Positions 44,842 through 55,403 are shown, counted from the stretch's first letter. The stretch: DNA of 64,000 bases from Paracoccus subflavus (GCF_004310345.1 NZ_SISK01000007.1:62001-126000); one strand, 5' to 3'. Translations and numbers: made by a program. The notes: generated by a model not told the origin, from the letters alone.

Positions 44842-46299
44842 TCACAAACCGGCAACCGCCAGCAGCCCTGGCACGTCCAGATGGCGTTCCAGATGCTGGG
44901 CCAGATCGTCCAGGGACTGTTCCACCCCCTTATCGTATCCCGGTTGCGACTGCGCGCCCAGCCGCCCCAGCCAGGCGGCGCGGAATGCATCACCCGCGAA
45001 CAGTCCGTGCAGATAGGTGCCCGCAATCCGGCCATCGTCGCTGACGGCGCCATCGGGGGCCGGGACATGCGCGAAGGGGCGTGCGCAGTCGGGACCGGCG
45101 GTGCGGCCCATATGGATCTCGTAACCCGCCACAGGCTGACCAAGCGCGGTGCCGGTGATCCGTCGCAGGCGCTTGTCCGCAGCCATCACGGTGTCCACGT
45201 CCAGCAGTCCCAGGCCTGCGACCTCTCCTGCCGTCCCGTCGCTGCCTGACGGATCGCGGATCGTCCGGCCCAGCATCTGGTAGCCGCCGCAGATGCCCAG
45301 CACATGCCCGCCGCGCCGGACATGGGCGGCCAGATCCACATCCCAGCCCTGGTCCCGCAGAAAGCCCAGATCCCCCAGGGTGGACTTCGTGCCGGGGATC
45401 AGGACCAGATCGGCATCCCCCGGAACGGCCCGGCCCGGCCCCAGCATGGTCAGCCGCACCCCCGGTTCGGCAGCCAGGGGGTCGAGGTCGTCGAAATTCG
45501 CGATGCGCGACAGCGCCAGGCAGACGACATGCAGCCCCGCCCCGCGCGATCCGCGCAGGTCCATCGCATCCTCGGCCGGCAGGCGGTGCGCACCGGGAAA
45601 CCAGGGCACCACTCCGAACCCGCGCCAGCCTGTATGCCGTTCGATCAGCCGATAGCCGTCGTCGAACAGGCGTGGATCGCCCCTGAACTTGTTGACCAGG
45701 AATCCCTGGATCATGGCGGCGTCTTCCGGTTCCAGAACGGTTTTCGTTCCCACGATCTGGGCGATCACCCCGCCCCTGTCGATGTCGCCCACAAGGATCA
45801 CCGGAACTGTGGCCGCACGCGCGAAGCCCATGTTGGCGATGTCGCGAGGGCGCAGGTTCACCTCGGCCGGGCTGCCCGCCCCTTCGACGATCACCAGATC
45901 GTGGCGCGCGGACAAACGGGAAAAGCTGTCCAGAACCCCCGCCAGCAGGCGCGGCTTCAGCCCCTGATAATCGCTCGCCCCGGCCCGGCCGATGGCCCGG
46001 CCGTGCAGGATGACCTGCGCCCCGGTATCGGATTCGGGTTTCAGCAGCACCGGGTTCATGTCGGTCAGCGGCTCCAGCCCGCAGGCGCGTGCCTGCAGGG
46101 CCTGCGCGCGGCCGATCTCTCCTCCGTCTGCCGTGACTGCGGCATTGTTCGACATGTTCTGCGGCTTGAACGGCGCGACCGCCAGTCCGCGCCGCCGCGC
46201 GGCCCGGCACAGGCCCGCCACCAGCAGCGACTTGCCCACGTTGGAACCGGTACCCTGGATCATCAGCGCGGGCATGGGACTTCTCTTGCTTGCCATCAT
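44842..46299 (-). CDS. cobQ: Cobyric acid synthase
   Basis: A 485-residue CobQ, the glutamine-dependent amidase that adds four amides to adenosylcobyrinic a,c-diamide in B12 synthesis. The P-loop-like N-terminal domain has [20 protein letters not shown] and [11 protein letters not shown]. The glutaminase domain has the nucleophile Cys in [17 protein letters not shown] and the His in GTYLHGLF. Other cobalamin genes are not in the window. No cobalamin riboswitch fits in the 49-bp gap to secG. Confidence 0.96.
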   Translation of the reverse strand: MMASKRSPMPALMIQGTGSNVGKSLLVAGLCRAARRRGLAVAPFKPQNMSNNAAVTADGGEIGRAQALQARACGLEPLTDMNPVLLKPESDTGAQVILHGRAIGRAGASDYQGLKPRLLAGVLDSFSRLSARHDLVIVEGAGSPAEVNLRPRDIANMGFARAATVPVILVGDIDRGGVIAQIVGTKTVLEPEDAAMIQGFLVNKFRGDPRLFDDGYRLIERHTGWRGFGVVPWFPGAHRLPAEDAMDLRGSRGAGLHVVCLALSRIANFDDLDPLAAEPGVRLTMLGPGRAVPGDADLVLIPGTKSTLGDLGFLRDQGWDVDLAAHVRRGGHVLGICGGYQMLGRTIRDPSGSDGTAGEVAGLGLLDVDTVMAADKRLRRITGTALGQPVAGYEIHMGRTAGPDCARPFAHVPAPDGAVSDDGRIAGTYLHGLFAGDAFRAAWLGRLGAQSQPGYDKGVEQSLDDLAQHLERHLDVPGLLAVAGL

Positions 46300-46348
46300 C
46301 AGCCCGGATGACTAGATAGGCGCGTCCGAAAGCGAAAGGCCGAAAGCC

Positions 46349-46873
46349 GTGGAAAACGTCGTCCTGACCATCCATCTGATCCTCGCGGTGCTGCTCACCG
46401 GGGTGGTGCTGCTGCAACGATCCGAAGGCGGCGGGCTGGGCATGGGCGGCGGCGGCGGCGTGATGACCGGCCGGCAGGCCGCCAATGCGCTGACCCGGCT
46501 GACCTGGATTTTCGGCATCGCGTTGTTCGTGACCTCGATTGCGCTGACCATCATCGCCGCCCGGCAGGTGTCCAACAGCTCGATCATGGACCAGCTTGGC
46601 GTTCCGGCCAGCCGCCAGCAGGACCCGAACTTGCCCGCCGCGCCGACCTATGTGCCCCCGCCCTCGACCGGAACGGCGGGCGATCCGCTGACGCCGCCCG
46701 CGCCGGAACCCGCCGCCCCGCCAGCCGGGGCCGGGGATACCCCCGGCGCAGCGGCGCCGGCTGCCCAGGCACCGGCATCCCCGGCGCCCGCGGCAGAGGC
46801 TGTGGCCCCGCCGCCCGCGGAGCCGGTGACGCCTGCCCCGGTGGAACCCGGGTCGCCCGCACCCGCGAACTGA
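46349..46873 (+). CDS. secG: Preprotein translocase subunit SecG with long Pro/Ala-rich tail
   Basis: A 174-residue SecG starting at GTG. Two transmembrane helices (residues about 3-23 and 52-72) flank the Gly-rich loop [27 protein letters not shown] that contacts SecYE. From about residue 85 to the end, the protein is an unusual tail dominated by Pro, Ala, Gly and Glu, far beyond the length of E. coli SecG. Similar extensions occur in related bacteria; their role is unknown. It is divergent from cobQ. Confidence 0.93.
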   Translation: MENVVLTIHLILAVLLTGVVLLQRSEGGGLGMGGGGGVMTGRQAANALTRLTWIFGIALFVTSIALTIIAARQVSNSSIMDQLGVPASRQQDPNLPAAPTYVPPPSTGTAGDPLTPPAPEPAAPPAGAGDTPGAAAPAAQAPASPAPAAEAVAPPPAEPVTPAPVEPGSPAPAN

Positions 46874-47025
46874 TCCGGACATCATCCGGCAAGGGCGCTG
46901 TCCTTGCCTTTCCTTCACGGCGGTTCCTTGCGGCACCGGGGCGAATCGGTTATTCCACAAGTCCCGTGATGCCGGTCGCAGGGCGGCCCGCAGCCATCAG
47001 TCTTTGCGAAATCACGGGGGCCTTC

Positions 47026-48669
47026 ATGGCGCGTTACATCTTCATCACGGGCGGCGTCGTATCCTCGCTTGGCAAGGGCCTGGCTTCGGCGGCACTGGGC
47101 GCGCTGTTGCAGGCACGGGGTTTCACCGTGCGGCTTCGCAAGCTGGACCCCTATCTCAACGTCGATCCCGGCACCATGTCGCCGTTCGAGCATGGCGAGG
47201 TCTTCGTGACCGACGATGGTGCGGAAACCGATCTGGATTTGGGCCATTACGAACGATTCACGGGCGTCGCTGCGCGCCGCACGGACAGCGTGTCCTCGGG
47301 ACGCATCTATTCCAACGTGCTGGAAAAGGAACGGCGCGGCGAATACCTGGGCAAGACCATTCAGGTGATTCCGCACGTCACCAACGAGATAAAGGACTTC
47401 ATCTCGATCGGCGACGACGAGGTGGATTTCATGCTGTGCGAGATCGGCGGCACCGTGGGCGACATCGAGGGACTGCCCTTTTTCGAAGCGATCCGCCAGT
47501 TCATCCATGAACGCCCGCGCGGCCAGTGCATCCTGATGCACCTGACGCTGCTGCCCTATCTGGCCGCCTCGGGCGAACTGAAGACCAAGCCGACCCAGCA
47601 TTCGGTCAAGGAACTGCAGTCGATCGGCCTCGCGCCCGACGTGCTGGTCTGCCGGTCGGAACATCCGATTCCGGAAAAGGAGCGCGCCAAGATCGCGCTG
47701 TTCTGCAACGTGCGCCCCGACGCCGTGATCCCCGCCTATGACCTGAAATCGATCTACGAGGCGCCCCTGGCCTATCACCGCGCGGGACTGGACCGCGCGG
47801 TTTTGGACGCCTTCCAGATCAGCCCCGCCCCCCGCCCCGACCTGTCGAAATGGGAGGACGTGATCGACCGGCTGGAGAATGCCGAAGGCCAGGTCAACAT
47901 CGCCGTGGTCGGCAAGTATACGCAGCTCGAGGACGCCTACAAATCCATCGCCGAGGCGCTGACCCATGGCGGCATGGCCAACCGCGTCCGCGTCAAGGCC
48001 GACTGGGTGGACAGCGAGAAGCTGGAGGGAGAGGGCGCGCATCTGCTGGACGGATACCACGGCATCATCGTGCCCGGCGGCTTTGGCGAGCGCGGCACCG
48101 AGGGGATGCTGGCTGCCGCCAAATACGCGCGAGAGAAGAAGGTCCCCTATCTGGGCATCTGCCTGGGGATGCAGATGGCCGTGATCGAGGCCGCGCGCAA
48201 CCTGGCCGGGATGCCCGATGCCGGGTCAGAGGAGTTCGATCACGAGGCGGGCAAGACCCGCTTTACCCCGGTCGTCTATCATCTCAAGGAATGGGTGCAG
48301 GGCAACTATACCGTGCAGCGCAAGGTGACCGACGACAAGGGCGGCACCATGCGGCTGGGGGCCTATACCGCCGTGCTGACGCCCGAGTCCCGGATCAGCG
48401 AGGTTTATGGCGGGGCGGTCCAGATCGAGGATCGTCACCGCCACCGTTACGAAGTGGACGCGACCTATCGGGATGCGCTGGAACAGGCCGGCCTGTGCTT
48501 TTCCGGCATGTCGCCCGACGGCAAGCTGCCCGAGGCGGTCGAATACGCCGACCACCCCTGGTTCATCGGCGTGCAATCGCACCCGGAACTGAAATCAAAG
48601 CCCTTCGCGCCCGCGCCGCTGTTTGCAGGCTTTGTGCGGGCGGCGATGCAGGAAGGACGGCTGGTCTGA
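47026..48669 (+). CDS. pyrG: CTP synthase
   Basis: A 547-residue enzyme that aminates UTP to CTP with glutamine. The synthase domain starts [18 protein letters not shown] with the ATP P-loop and contains [21 protein letters not shown] and [11 protein letters not shown]. The glutaminase domain (from about residue 290) has Cys in [16 protein letters not shown] and the His/Glu pair in [10 protein letters not shown]. The start at 47026 matches the invariant N-terminus. A hairpin repeat lies immediately downstream. Confidence 0.97.
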   Translation: MARYIFITGGVVSSLGKGLASAALGALLQARGFTVRLRKLDPYLNVDPGTMSPFEHGEVFVTDDGAETDLDLGHYERFTGVAARRTDSVSSGRIYSNVLEKERRGEYLGKTIQVIPHVTNEIKDFISIGDDEVDFMLCEIGGTVGDIEGLPFFEAIRQFIHERPRGQCILMHLTLLPYLAASGELKTKPTQHSVKELQSIGLAPDVLVCRSEHPIPEKERAKIALFCNVRPDAVIPAYDLKSIYEAPLAYHRAGLDRAVLDAFQISPAPRPDLSKWEDVIDRLENAEGQVNIAVVGKYTQLEDAYKSIAEALTHGGMANRVRVKADWVDSEKLEGEGAHLLDGYHGIIVPGGFGERGTEGMLAAAKYAREKKVPYLGICLGMQMAVIEAARNLAGMPDAGSEEFDHEAGKTRFTPVVYHLKEWVQGNYTVQRKVTDDKGGTMRLGAYTAVLTPESRISEVYGGAVQIEDRHRHRYEVDATYRDALEQAGLCFSGMSPDGKLPEAVEYADHPWFIGVQSHPELKSKPFAPAPLFAGFVRAAMQEGRLV

Positions 48670-48688
48670 ACGATCGGCCTGCGCCCGC

Positions 48689-48745
48689 AAAGGCCGGGGG
48701 CTTTCCGCCCCCGGACCCCCGCAGGATATTTTGGTCAAGACAAAG
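48689..48745 (+). repeat. Dispersed hairpin repeat, copy 2, probable pyrG terminator
   Basis: The block shares AAAGGCCGGGGGC, GCCCCCG, GGATATTT and ACAAAG with the copy at 5784-5837. The stem CCGGGGGC/GCCCCCGG (48694-48701, 48707-48714) begins 25 bp after the pyrG stop and is followed at some distance by ATATTTT, so it may serve as its terminator. Confidence 0.75.
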
Positions 48746-48781
48746 AGGCTGCCCACCAGGGACGGCCGCAGCAGGATCGGC

Positions 48782-49336
48782 TCATCCGTTGTCGCTTGCC
48801 TGCGGTTCCCGCGGCGGCCGCCCGACGATATCCCGCAATGCATCCAGTTCGATGAAATTGTCCGCCTGCCTGCGCAGGTCATCGGCGATCATCGGGGGCT
48901 GGCTGCGGATGGTGGAGACCACGGACACCCGCACGCCCTGGCGCTGCAAGGCCTCGATCAGGGGGCGGAAATCGCCGTCGCCGGAAAACAGAACGGCATG
49001 ATCCAGCCGGGGGGCAAGCTGCATGGCGTCGATGGTCAGTTCGATGTCCATGTTGCCCTTGACCTTTCGGCGGCCCAGGGCGTCGGTGTATTCCTTGGCG
49101 GGCTTGGTGACGACGCAATAGCCGTTGTAATGCAGCCAGTCGACAAGCGGGCGGATCGGAGAATAATCCTCGCCCTCCATCAGGGCGGTATAGTAATAGG
49201 CGCGCATCAGTTTGCCGCGACGATCGAATTCCTGCCGCAGCAGCTTGTAGTCGATGTCGAAGCCCAATGCCTTGGCGGAAGCGTAAAGATTGGCGCCGTC
49301 GATGAAGATCGCCAAGCGATCATCCTTGTAAAACAT
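48782..49336 (-). CDS. NYN-domain (LabA/DUF88-like) putative RNase
   Basis: A 184-residue PIN-like NYN-domain protein. Acidic metal-binding residues are in LAIFIDGANLYASAKALG, NMDIELTIDAMQLA and AVLFSGDGDFRPLIEALQRQGVRV. NYN proteins are typically RNA-processing nucleases; the substrate is unknown. The ATG at 49336 has GAAGG eight bases upstream; a TTG five codons earlier is the alternative. It converges on pyrG. Confidence 0.9.
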   Translation of the reverse strand: MFYKDDRLAIFIDGANLYASAKALGFDIDYKLLRQEFDRRGKLMRAYYYTALMEGEDYSPIRPLVDWLHYNGYCVVTKPAKEYTDALGRRKVKGNMDIELTIDAMQLAPRLDHAVLFSGDGDFRPLIEALQRQGVRVSVVSTIRSQPPMIADDLRRQADNFIELDALRDIVGRPPREPQASDNG

Positions 49337-49434
49337 TCCTGTTGCCTTCAATGGGTCTGCGCGTTCGCGTTCCGGGCTGGCCGGGATGAGGACACCGGCA
49401 GAACGGGCCCGTCGCCCCGACTACATAAACCGAT

Positions 49435-50043
49435 ATGATGCCAATGGAAAACTTGTCTTTCGGTATCGTTGCGCTGGGCGCCAATCTGCCGACGGCGGCA
49501 GGCGATCCGGTCCACGCCCTGGCAACGGCCGTCGCAACCCTGGGCCGCGAGCCGGGCCTGTGGATCGCCGATGTCAGCCGCGTCTGGCGCACGCCGGCCG
49601 TTCCCGCCGGATCGGGGCCCGATTACGTCAATGCGGCGGCCACAATCCGCACGACACTGGACGCCCGTGCGCTGCTGGACCGGCTGCATGGGATCGAAGC
49701 CGCTCATGGCCGCGATCGCAGCACGGGCCGCTGGTCGGCGCGGGTTCTGGACCTGGATCTGATTGCGTTGGACGGCCTGATCCTGCCCGATCCGGCCACC
49801 CTGCGCCACTGGATCGGCATGGCCCCTGACCGCCAGCGCGTCAAGACACCCGACCGGTTGATCCTTCCTCATCCCCGGATGCAGGACCGCGGCTTTGTTC
49901 TGGGCCCGCTGGCCGAGATCGCGCCGGACTGGCACCACCCCTTGACGGGTCTTTCGGTGTCGCAGATGCTGGCGGAACTGGGCCCTGCTGCCCTGTCGGG
50001 GATGATGCCCCTGCCGGACCGAATCGGTACCGGCGAACCTTGA
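49435..50043 (+). CDS. folK: 2-amino-4-hydroxy-6-hydroxymethyldihydropteridine pyrophosphokinase
   Basis: A 202-residue HPPK of folate synthesis. Visible motifs are IVALGANLP, VSRVWRTPAVPAGSGPDYVNAA, LHGIEAAHGRDRSTGRWSARVLDLDLIALDG (metal-binding Asp pair) and LILPHPRMQDRGFVLGPLAEIAPDW. It is longer than the E. coli enzyme because of inserts near residues 120-140. The start may be at MMPM or the MEN three codons later. It is followed 71 bp later by rpoZ, and no folP or folB is adjacent. Confidence 0.94.
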   Translation: MMPMENLSFGIVALGANLPTAAGDPVHALATAVATLGREPGLWIADVSRVWRTPAVPAGSGPDYVNAAATIRTTLDARALLDRLHGIEAAHGRDRSTGRWSARVLDLDLIALDGLILPDPATLRHWIGMAPDRQRVKTPDRLILPHPRMQDRGFVLGPLAEIAPDWHHPLTGLSVSQMLAELGPAALSGMMPLPDRIGTGEP

Positions 50044-50114
50044 CAAATGCGCCCATGCTGTCCAGAACCTCGGTTTCGTCCCGAATGTCCGATTCGCAAC
50101 TGCACAGGTGACCC

Positions 50115-50468
50115 ATGGCCCGCGTAACCGTCGAAGACTGCGTCGACAAGGTTCCGAACCGCTTTGATCTGGTGATGCTGGCCGCCCATCGCGCGCGAGA
50201 GATCACCGCCGGCAGCCCGGTCACGGTGGACCGCGACAACGACAAGAACCCGGTCGTGGCCCTGCGCGAGATCGCCGAGGAAACGCAGCCCGTGGACGAT
50301 CTGCGTGAGCGGATGATCGAATCGACCCAGACCCAGATCGAGGTCGACGAGCCGGAAGAAGACGCCATGGCCCTGTTGCTGGGCGCCGAGATCGACCGGC
50401 CCAAGCCCGCCGACGAGGAATCCGAGGAGCGGATGCTGCGCATGATGCTGGAAGCCAATCAGCGTTGA
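50115..50468 (+). CDS. rpoZ: RNA polymerase omega subunit
   Basis: A 117-residue omega subunit. [30 protein letters not shown] is the canonical N-terminal half, with the conserved [13 protein letters not shown] segment. The tail (about residues 75-117) is acidic and longer than in E. coli, as usual in alphaproteobacteria. It is directly upstream of relA/spoT, the classic rpoZ-spoT arrangement, which links the ppGpp-binding subunit to the ppGpp enzyme. Confidence 0.96.
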   Translation: MARVTVEDCVDKVPNRFDLVMLAAHRAREITAGSPVTVDRDNDKNPVVALREIAEETQPVDDLRERMIESTQTQIEVDEPEEDAMALLLGAEIDRPKPADEESEERMLRMMLEANQR

Positions 50469-50496
50469 GGCATCAGGAACAAGGTCTTCGACAGGC

Positions 50497-52611
50497 ATGA
50501 TCGACGTCGAAGACCTTATCGCGCTTGTCCGCAACTACAATCCCCGCTGCAATGTCCCGCTGATCCGCAATGCCTATGAATACGGCATGCGGATGCACGA
50601 AGGACAGTTCCGCCATTCGGGCGAGCCCTATTTTACCCATCCGATCGCCGTGGCTGCCATCCTGACCGAGATGCGGCTGGACGATGCCACCATCGTCACG
50701 GCGCTGCTGCACGACACGGTCGAGGACACCCGGTCCACCAAGGAGGATCTGGCCCGGACCTTTGGCGCCGAGATCGCCGAACTGGTCGACGGCGTCACCA
50801 AGCTGACCAACCTGCAACTGTCCAGCGCGCAATCCAAGCAGGCCGAGAATTTCCGCAAGCTGTTCATGGCCATGTCGCGCGACTTGCGCGTGATTCTGGT
50901 CAAGCTGGCCGACCGGCTGCACAACATGCGCACCATCCGGTCCATGCGCCCGGAAAAGCAGGTCAAGAAGGCGCGCGAGACGATGGACATCTATGCCCCC
51001 CTGGCAGGCCGCATGGGGATGCAGTGGATGCGCGAGGAACTGGAGGATCTGGCCTTCAAGGTCATCAATCCCGAGGCGCGCAACTCCATCATCCGCCGCT
51101 TTGTCAGCCTGCAACGCGACAGCGGCGACATCATCGGCCAGATCACCGCCGACATCCGCGCCGAAATGGAAAAGGCCGGGGTCGAGGCGGACGTGTTCGG
51201 CCGCGCCAAGAAGCCGTTTTCGGTCTGGCGCAAGATGCAGGAAAAGCAGTTGGCCTTTTCGCGACTGTCCGACATCTACGGCTTTCGCATCATCACCCGG
51301 TCGGAAATGGACTGTTATCGCGCTCTTGGGGTGATTCACCACCGCTGGCGGGCCGTGCCGGGGCGGTTCAAGGACTATATCAGCCAGCCGAAATCGAACG
51401 GCTACCGGTCGATCCACACCACCGTCTCGGGCCGTGACGGCAAGCGGGTCGAGGTGCAGATCCGCACCCGCCAGATGCACGAAGTGGCCGAGGCGGGCGT
51501 GGCCGCCCATTGGGCCTATCGCGACGGGGTGCGCACCAAGAACCCCTTCGCGGTCGATCCCGCGGAATGGATCGACAGCCTGACCGACCGTTTCGAGGGC
51601 GAGGATCACGACGAATTCCTCGAAGCGGTCAAGCTGGAGATGTATCAGGACCAGGTGTTCTGCTTCACCCCCAAGGGCGATGTGCTGCAACTGCCCAAGG
51701 GGGCGACACCCATTGATTTCGCCTACGCGATCCATACGCGGCTGGGCAATTCCTGCGTTGGCGCCAAGGTCGACGGCATTCGCGTGCCCCTGTGGACGCG
51801 GCTGAAGAACGGCCAGTCGGTTGATATCATCGCTGCGTCGGGCCAGCGGCCGCAATCGACCTGGCTGGATATCGTCGTGACGGGCCGCGCCAAGGCCGCC
51901 ATCCGTCGTTCCCTGCGCGAGGAGGACCGCGAACGTTATATCCGTCTGGGCCGCGAACTGGTGCGCGTCAGCTTTGAGCATGTCGGTCGCAAGGTTACGG
52001 AAAAAGCGCTGCGCACCGCCGCCCGGCAGATGGGACTGCCCGACGGGGACGAACTGCTGGCCCGGATCGGCAGCGCCGAGAATTCCGCCAAGGAGGTTCT
52101 GGAGGTCCTGTATCCGAATCTGGCCGCCCACCAGGACGAGATCGACGGCGCCCGACCCTTTGCCGGGGTCGAGGCCGACGCCGATTTCAAGCGCGCGTCC
52201 TGTTGCAATCCCTTGCCGGGCGAACGGATCGTGGGCATCACCTATCGTGGCAAGGGGGTGGTGATCCACGCCATCGACTGCCCGGTCCTGGCCGAATTCG
52301 AGGACAGTCCCGACCGCTGGGTCGATGTCCAGTGGCGCGCGGGGCGCCATCCGGCCGCCTATTCCACCCATCTGTCGCTGACGATCCGGCACGACGCCGG
52401 GGTTCTGGGGCGCATCTGCGGACTGATCGGGGCGCAGGGGGCCAATATCTCGAACCTTGAATTCAAGGACCGCAAGCCCGACTTCTATCGCATCGAGGTC
52501 GAGGTCGAACTGCGCGATCAAGAGCATCTTCACAACCTGCTGACCGCGCTCGAGGCGGAAAGCGATGTGGCCCAGGTCGCGCGCATTCGCAATGTCGCAA
52601 TGAAACCCTGA
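50497..52611 (+). CDS. relA: Bifunctional (p)ppGpp synthetase/hydrolase
   Basis: A 704-residue long RelA/SpoT homologue (Rsh). The HD hydrolase domain has His-72/Asp-73 in LLHDTVEDTRST and KLADRLHNMRTI. The synthetase domain has RLSDIYGFRIITRSEMDCYRALG and SNGYRSIHTTV. A TGS domain (VFCFTPKGDVLQLPKGATPIDFAYAIHTRLGN), a conserved Cys pair (SCCNPLPGERIVGI) and a C-terminal ACT domain follow. All hydrolase signature residues appear present, consistent with a bifunctional enzyme, as alphaproteobacteria usually have just one. It is 28 bp after rpoZ. Confidence 0.95.
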   Translation: MIDVEDLIALVRNYNPRCNVPLIRNAYEYGMRMHEGQFRHSGEPYFTHPIAVAAILTEMRLDDATIVTALLHDTVEDTRSTKEDLARTFGAEIAELVDGVTKLTNLQLSSAQSKQAENFRKLFMAMSRDLRVILVKLADRLHNMRTIRSMRPEKQVKKARETMDIYAPLAGRMGMQWMREELEDLAFKVINPEARNSIIRRFVSLQRDSGDIIGQITADIRAEMEKAGVEADVFGRAKKPFSVWRKMQEKQLAFSRLSDIYGFRIITRSEMDCYRALGVIHHRWRAVPGRFKDYISQPKSNGYRSIHTTVSGRDGKRVEVQIRTRQMHEVAEAGVAAHWAYRDGVRTKNPFAVDPAEWIDSLTDRFEGEDHDEFLEAVKLEMYQDQVFCFTPKGDVLQLPKGATPIDFAYAIHTRLGNSCVGAKVDGIRVPLWTRLKNGQSVDIIAASGQRPQSTWLDIVVTGRAKAAIRRSLREEDRERYIRLGRELVRVSFEHVGRKVTEKALRTAARQMGLPDGDELLARIGSAENSAKEVLEVLYPNLAAHQDEIDGARPFAGVEADADFKRASCCNPLPGERIVGITYRGKGVVIHAIDCPVLAEFEDSPDRWVDVQWRAGRHPAAYSTHLSLTIRHDAGVLGRICGLIGAQGANISNLEFKDRKPDFYRIEVEVELRDQEHLHNLLTALEAESDVAQVARIRNVAMKP

Positions 52612-52651
52612 TAATGACCCGCGCATTCGGTCGGCGGCACGGGGGGAAACG

Positions 52652-53290
52652 GTGTTCAAGCGCAAGAAGCCGCGCACATACGGACAGTTGGCCAGCGAAC
52701 TGGTCTATCCGCCCGGCGGCTTTCGCCGGGCCACGGCCTATCTGTGGCACCGGCTGCGCCGCCTGCCCGACCAGCCGCACCGCATCGCGCGGGGCATGGC
52801 GGCGGGGGTGTTTCTGTCCTTCACGCCCCTGCACGGGTTCCATTTCATCGTTGCGGCCCTGGTGTCGCTGGCCATCCGCGGCAACGTGCTGGCCGCCTTT
52901 CTGGGCACCTTTGCCGGCAATCCGCTGACCACGCCGTTTATCGCCCTGGGCGCCGTGGGCCTGGGCCGCACCATCCTGGGCATGCCGGGCGACATGTCGC
53001 CACAGGTGATCTTTCGCGAATTCGCCCATGCGACGGCGGAAACATGGCGCAACGTCATGGCAGCCCTGGGCCCCGGCCCCACAAGCTGGAGCGGGCTTTC
53101 CGAATTCTGGCACGGCATCTTCGTGCCTTATGCCGTTGGCGGTGCGGTCATGGGGGCGGTGGCCGCCACGATCGCCTATTACCTGACGATCCCGATCGTG
53201 CGGCGCTATCATCGGCGCAAGTCGTTGCTGATGGCTCGCCGCATTGCCCGTATCCAGGGCAGATCGCATCGCGTCCGCGACGACCCCTGA
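52652..53290 (+). CDS. DUF2062 membrane protein
   Basis: A 212-residue membrane protein starting at GTG, with GGGGGGAAAC just upstream. The DUF2062 pattern is clear: QPHRIARGMAAGVFLSFTPLHGFHFIVAALVSLAIRGNVLAAFLGTFAGNPLTTPFI, followed by further helices near the C-terminus. The function is unknown, though some relatives are fused to glycosyltransferases. It follows relA by 40 bp and converges on otsA. Confidence 0.88.
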   Translation: MFKRKKPRTYGQLASELVYPPGGFRRATAYLWHRLRRLPDQPHRIARGMAAGVFLSFTPLHGFHFIVAALVSLAIRGNVLAAFLGTFAGNPLTTPFIALGAVGLGRTILGMPGDMSPQVIFREFAHATAETWRNVMAALGPGPTSWSGLSEFWHGIFVPYAVGGAVMGAVAATIAYYLTIPIVRRYHRRKSLLMARRIARIQGRSHRVRDDP

Positions 53291-53301
53291 TGGGGGCGCC
53301 G

Positions 53302-54657
53302 TCAGTGCCGCAACGGCCTTAAGGCTTTCAGGTAGGTCGCCGACCACCAGCCCACATCCCTTTCCGTCACGCAGCGCAGCAGCGCCTCGTGCCGTGCCTG
53401 GCGTTCGTGCAGCGGCATGTCCAGGGCCTGCCGCATCGCCAGGGCCACATCGCTGGGATCGTGGGGATTGACGATGAGGGCATCGGTCATCTGTTCGGCC
53501 GCGCCGGCAAAGCGCGACAGGATCAGCACGCCGGGATCGTCGCGATCCTGGGCCGCGACATATTCCTTGGCCACCAGATTCATCCCGTCGGCAAGCGGCG
53601 TCACCAGACCGATCCGGGCCTGCCGATAGAGCCCCGCCAGTTCGTTTCGCGGAATGGGCCGGTGGATAAAGCGGATGGGGGTCCAGTTCACGGTCGCGAA
53701 CTGGCCGTTGATGCGGCCTGCCAGATGCTCGGTTTCCTCGCGGATCTGCTGATAGGCATCCACGGATTCGCGCGTTGGAGGGGCGATCTGCAACAGCATG
53801 ACCCGCTCGGTCAGCGACGGGTCGCTGTCCAGCAGGGCCTGGAACGCCCTGAACCGCTGGGGAATGCCCTTGGAATAATCCAGGCGGTCCACGCCGATCA
53901 TCACCTGGGCATGGGTCAGGCTGCGCATCCGGTCCTCCTCCCGGGCGGCCTCTGCCTCGGCGATAAAGGCCCGGGCGTCGATGCCGATGGGAAACACCCC
54001 GGCCTGCACCCGTTGCCCCGCGATCCGGAACTGGTTGTCCGAAAGCGGCTCGAAATCCGACAGGCTCCGTGCGCTGGCGATGAAATTGTCCAGATCGCGC
54101 TGGGCCTGAAAACCGATCAGGTCATAGTGGGACAGCCAGACGAACAGTTCGTCCGGATCGGGCAGCGTGGCGCAATCGGAAGGACCGGGAAAGGGAATGT
54201 GCAGGAAATGCCCGATGGGTGCCGTGACCCCCAGCTTGCGCAATTCCTGCGCCAGCGGAAACAGGTGATAGTCCTGCACCCAGATCCGGTCATCGGGGCG
54301 CAGATGCGGCAGCAGCAGGCGCGCGATGCGTTCGTTCACCCGACAATAGCCGTCCCGGTATTCGGGCTGGATGCGCATCAGATCGGCGCGGCTGTGACAG
54401 ACCGGCCACAGAACCGAATTGGAGAAGCCCAGATAATAGCTGTCGTGATCCTCGGGCGTCAGGTCAAAGGACGCACGGCGGAAGTCGGCGCCCTCGTGGA
54501 AAGTCAGTTCCTCTGCAGGCACGTCCGCCGTTTCCCCCGAAAAGCCTACCCACAGGCCGCCCGAACTGCGCAGCGCGTCGTCCAGGGCGACGACCAGCCC
54601 CCCGGACGGATTGTCGCCCAGGGGAATCCGGTTCGACACGGCCACCAAGCGGGACAT
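53302..54657 (-). CDS. otsA: Trehalose-6-phosphate synthase
   Basis: A 451-residue GT20 glycosyltransferase that joins UDP-glucose and glucose-6-phosphate. The N-terminal loop SNRIPLGDNPSGGLVVALDDAL binds substrate; IWVQDYHLFPLAQELR, GVDRLDYSKGIPQRFRAF and TPLADGMNLVAKEYVAAQ are family blocks, with acceptor residues in RFIHRPIPRNELAGLYRQA. The start MSRLVAVSNR overlaps the otsB stop by one base (TGATG). Together the two genes make trehalose, a compatible solute. Confidence 0.96.
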   Translation of the reverse strand: MSRLVAVSNRIPLGDNPSGGLVVALDDALRSSGGLWVGFSGETADVPAEELTFHEGADFRRASFDLTPEDHDSYYLGFSNSVLWPVCHSRADLMRIQPEYRDGYCRVNERIARLLLPHLRPDDRIWVQDYHLFPLAQELRKLGVTAPIGHFLHIPFPGPSDCATLPDPDELFVWLSHYDLIGFQAQRDLDNFIASARSLSDFEPLSDNQFRIAGQRVQAGVFPIGIDARAFIAEAEAAREEDRMRSLTHAQVMIGVDRLDYSKGIPQRFRAFQALLDSDPSLTERVMLLQIAPPTRESVDAYQQIREETEHLAGRINGQFATVNWTPIRFIHRPIPRNELAGLYRQARIGLVTPLADGMNLVAKEYVAAQDRDDPGVLILSRFAGAAEQMTDALIVNPHDPSDVALAMRQALDMPLHERQARHEALLRCVTERDVGWWSATYLKALRPLRH

Positions 54658-55403
54658 CACGCGCCCCCTTGCAGACTGCGATCCAGCCATTGCGCCAGCG
54701 CAGACGGATCGGGCAGCCGGTAAAAGGCAAGGCTCTCGCCCTCGCCAATCTTGACGCCGAAGCCCCCATAGGCCTGCGCAACCGCCATGGCCTCCTCGTC
54801 CGTCAGGTCATCGCCCGCATAGACGGGGGTCCGGCCGCCAAAGGGCGGGGTCGCCATCAGCCGCTCCACCGCTCCGCCCTTGCCGGTCCCCGCAGGACGC
54901 AATTCGATCGCCATCTTGGCCGGTTGCAGGATCATGCCGGGATGAGCGCGGGCCAGGCGCCGCATCGCGGCCTCTGCCACGGCGCGCAGGGACGGATCGG
55001 CCCGGTAATGCAGCGCGACGCCGTGGGGCTTGGGCTCGACCAGGATCGAGGGATGAACCGATACCGCCTGCGCGGCGTCGGCGTGCAAGGCCGCCACATC
55101 CAGATCGATGTCATGCGCCTTCTGGATCGTGGTTCCGTCCAGCGACAGTTCCGCCCCGTGGCTGCCTGCGATCACGCCGGGAAAATCGGGCAGCCAGGAT
55201 CTCAGATCCGCGATGTCGCGGCCAGACACCAGGGCCAGCGCGCCGTTCAGCCGGTCGTGCAGGCGGTCCAGCCGTTGGAACAGTCCGTGGGGAATTTCAA
55301 CGGCATCGGGGCGCGGCGCTATGTCCACCAGGCAGCCGTCAAAATCCAGAAACAGGGCGACATCGGCAGAAAGAACGGGCGGAGACAAGACGGATGGCTG
55401 CAT
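54657..55403 (-). CDS. otsB: Trehalose-6-phosphate phosphatase
   Basis: A 248-residue HAD-superfamily phosphatase. Motif I is LFLDFDGCLVDIAP with the nucleophile Asp, motif II is LALVSGRDIADLRSW, motif III the Lys in GTGKGGAVERLM, and motif IV the Asp pair in YAGDDLTDEEAM. It removes phosphate from trehalose-6-phosphate and is the first gene of the otsBA pair. Confidence 0.95.
   Translation of the reverse strand: MQPSVLSPPVLSADVALFLDFDGCLVDIAPRPDAVEIPHGLFQRLDRLHDRLNGALALVSGRDIADLRSWLPDFPGVIAGSHGAELSLDGTTIQKAHDIDLDVAALHADAAQAVSVHPSILVEPKPHGVALHYRADPSLRAVAEAAMRRLARAHPGMILQPAKMAIELRPAGTGKGGAVERLMATPPFGGRTPVYAGDDLTDEEAMAVAQAYGGFGVKIGEGESLAFYRLPDPSALAQWLDRSLQGGA

Noticed and set aside
46300..46348. 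Cobalamin riboswitch upstream of cobQ
   Set aside because: The divergent gap is only 49 bp, too short for the aptamer.
50473..52677. 734-codon minus-strand frame opposite relA
   Set aside because: Fully antisense to a canonical RelA/SpoT gene; no ribosome site or recognisable domain.
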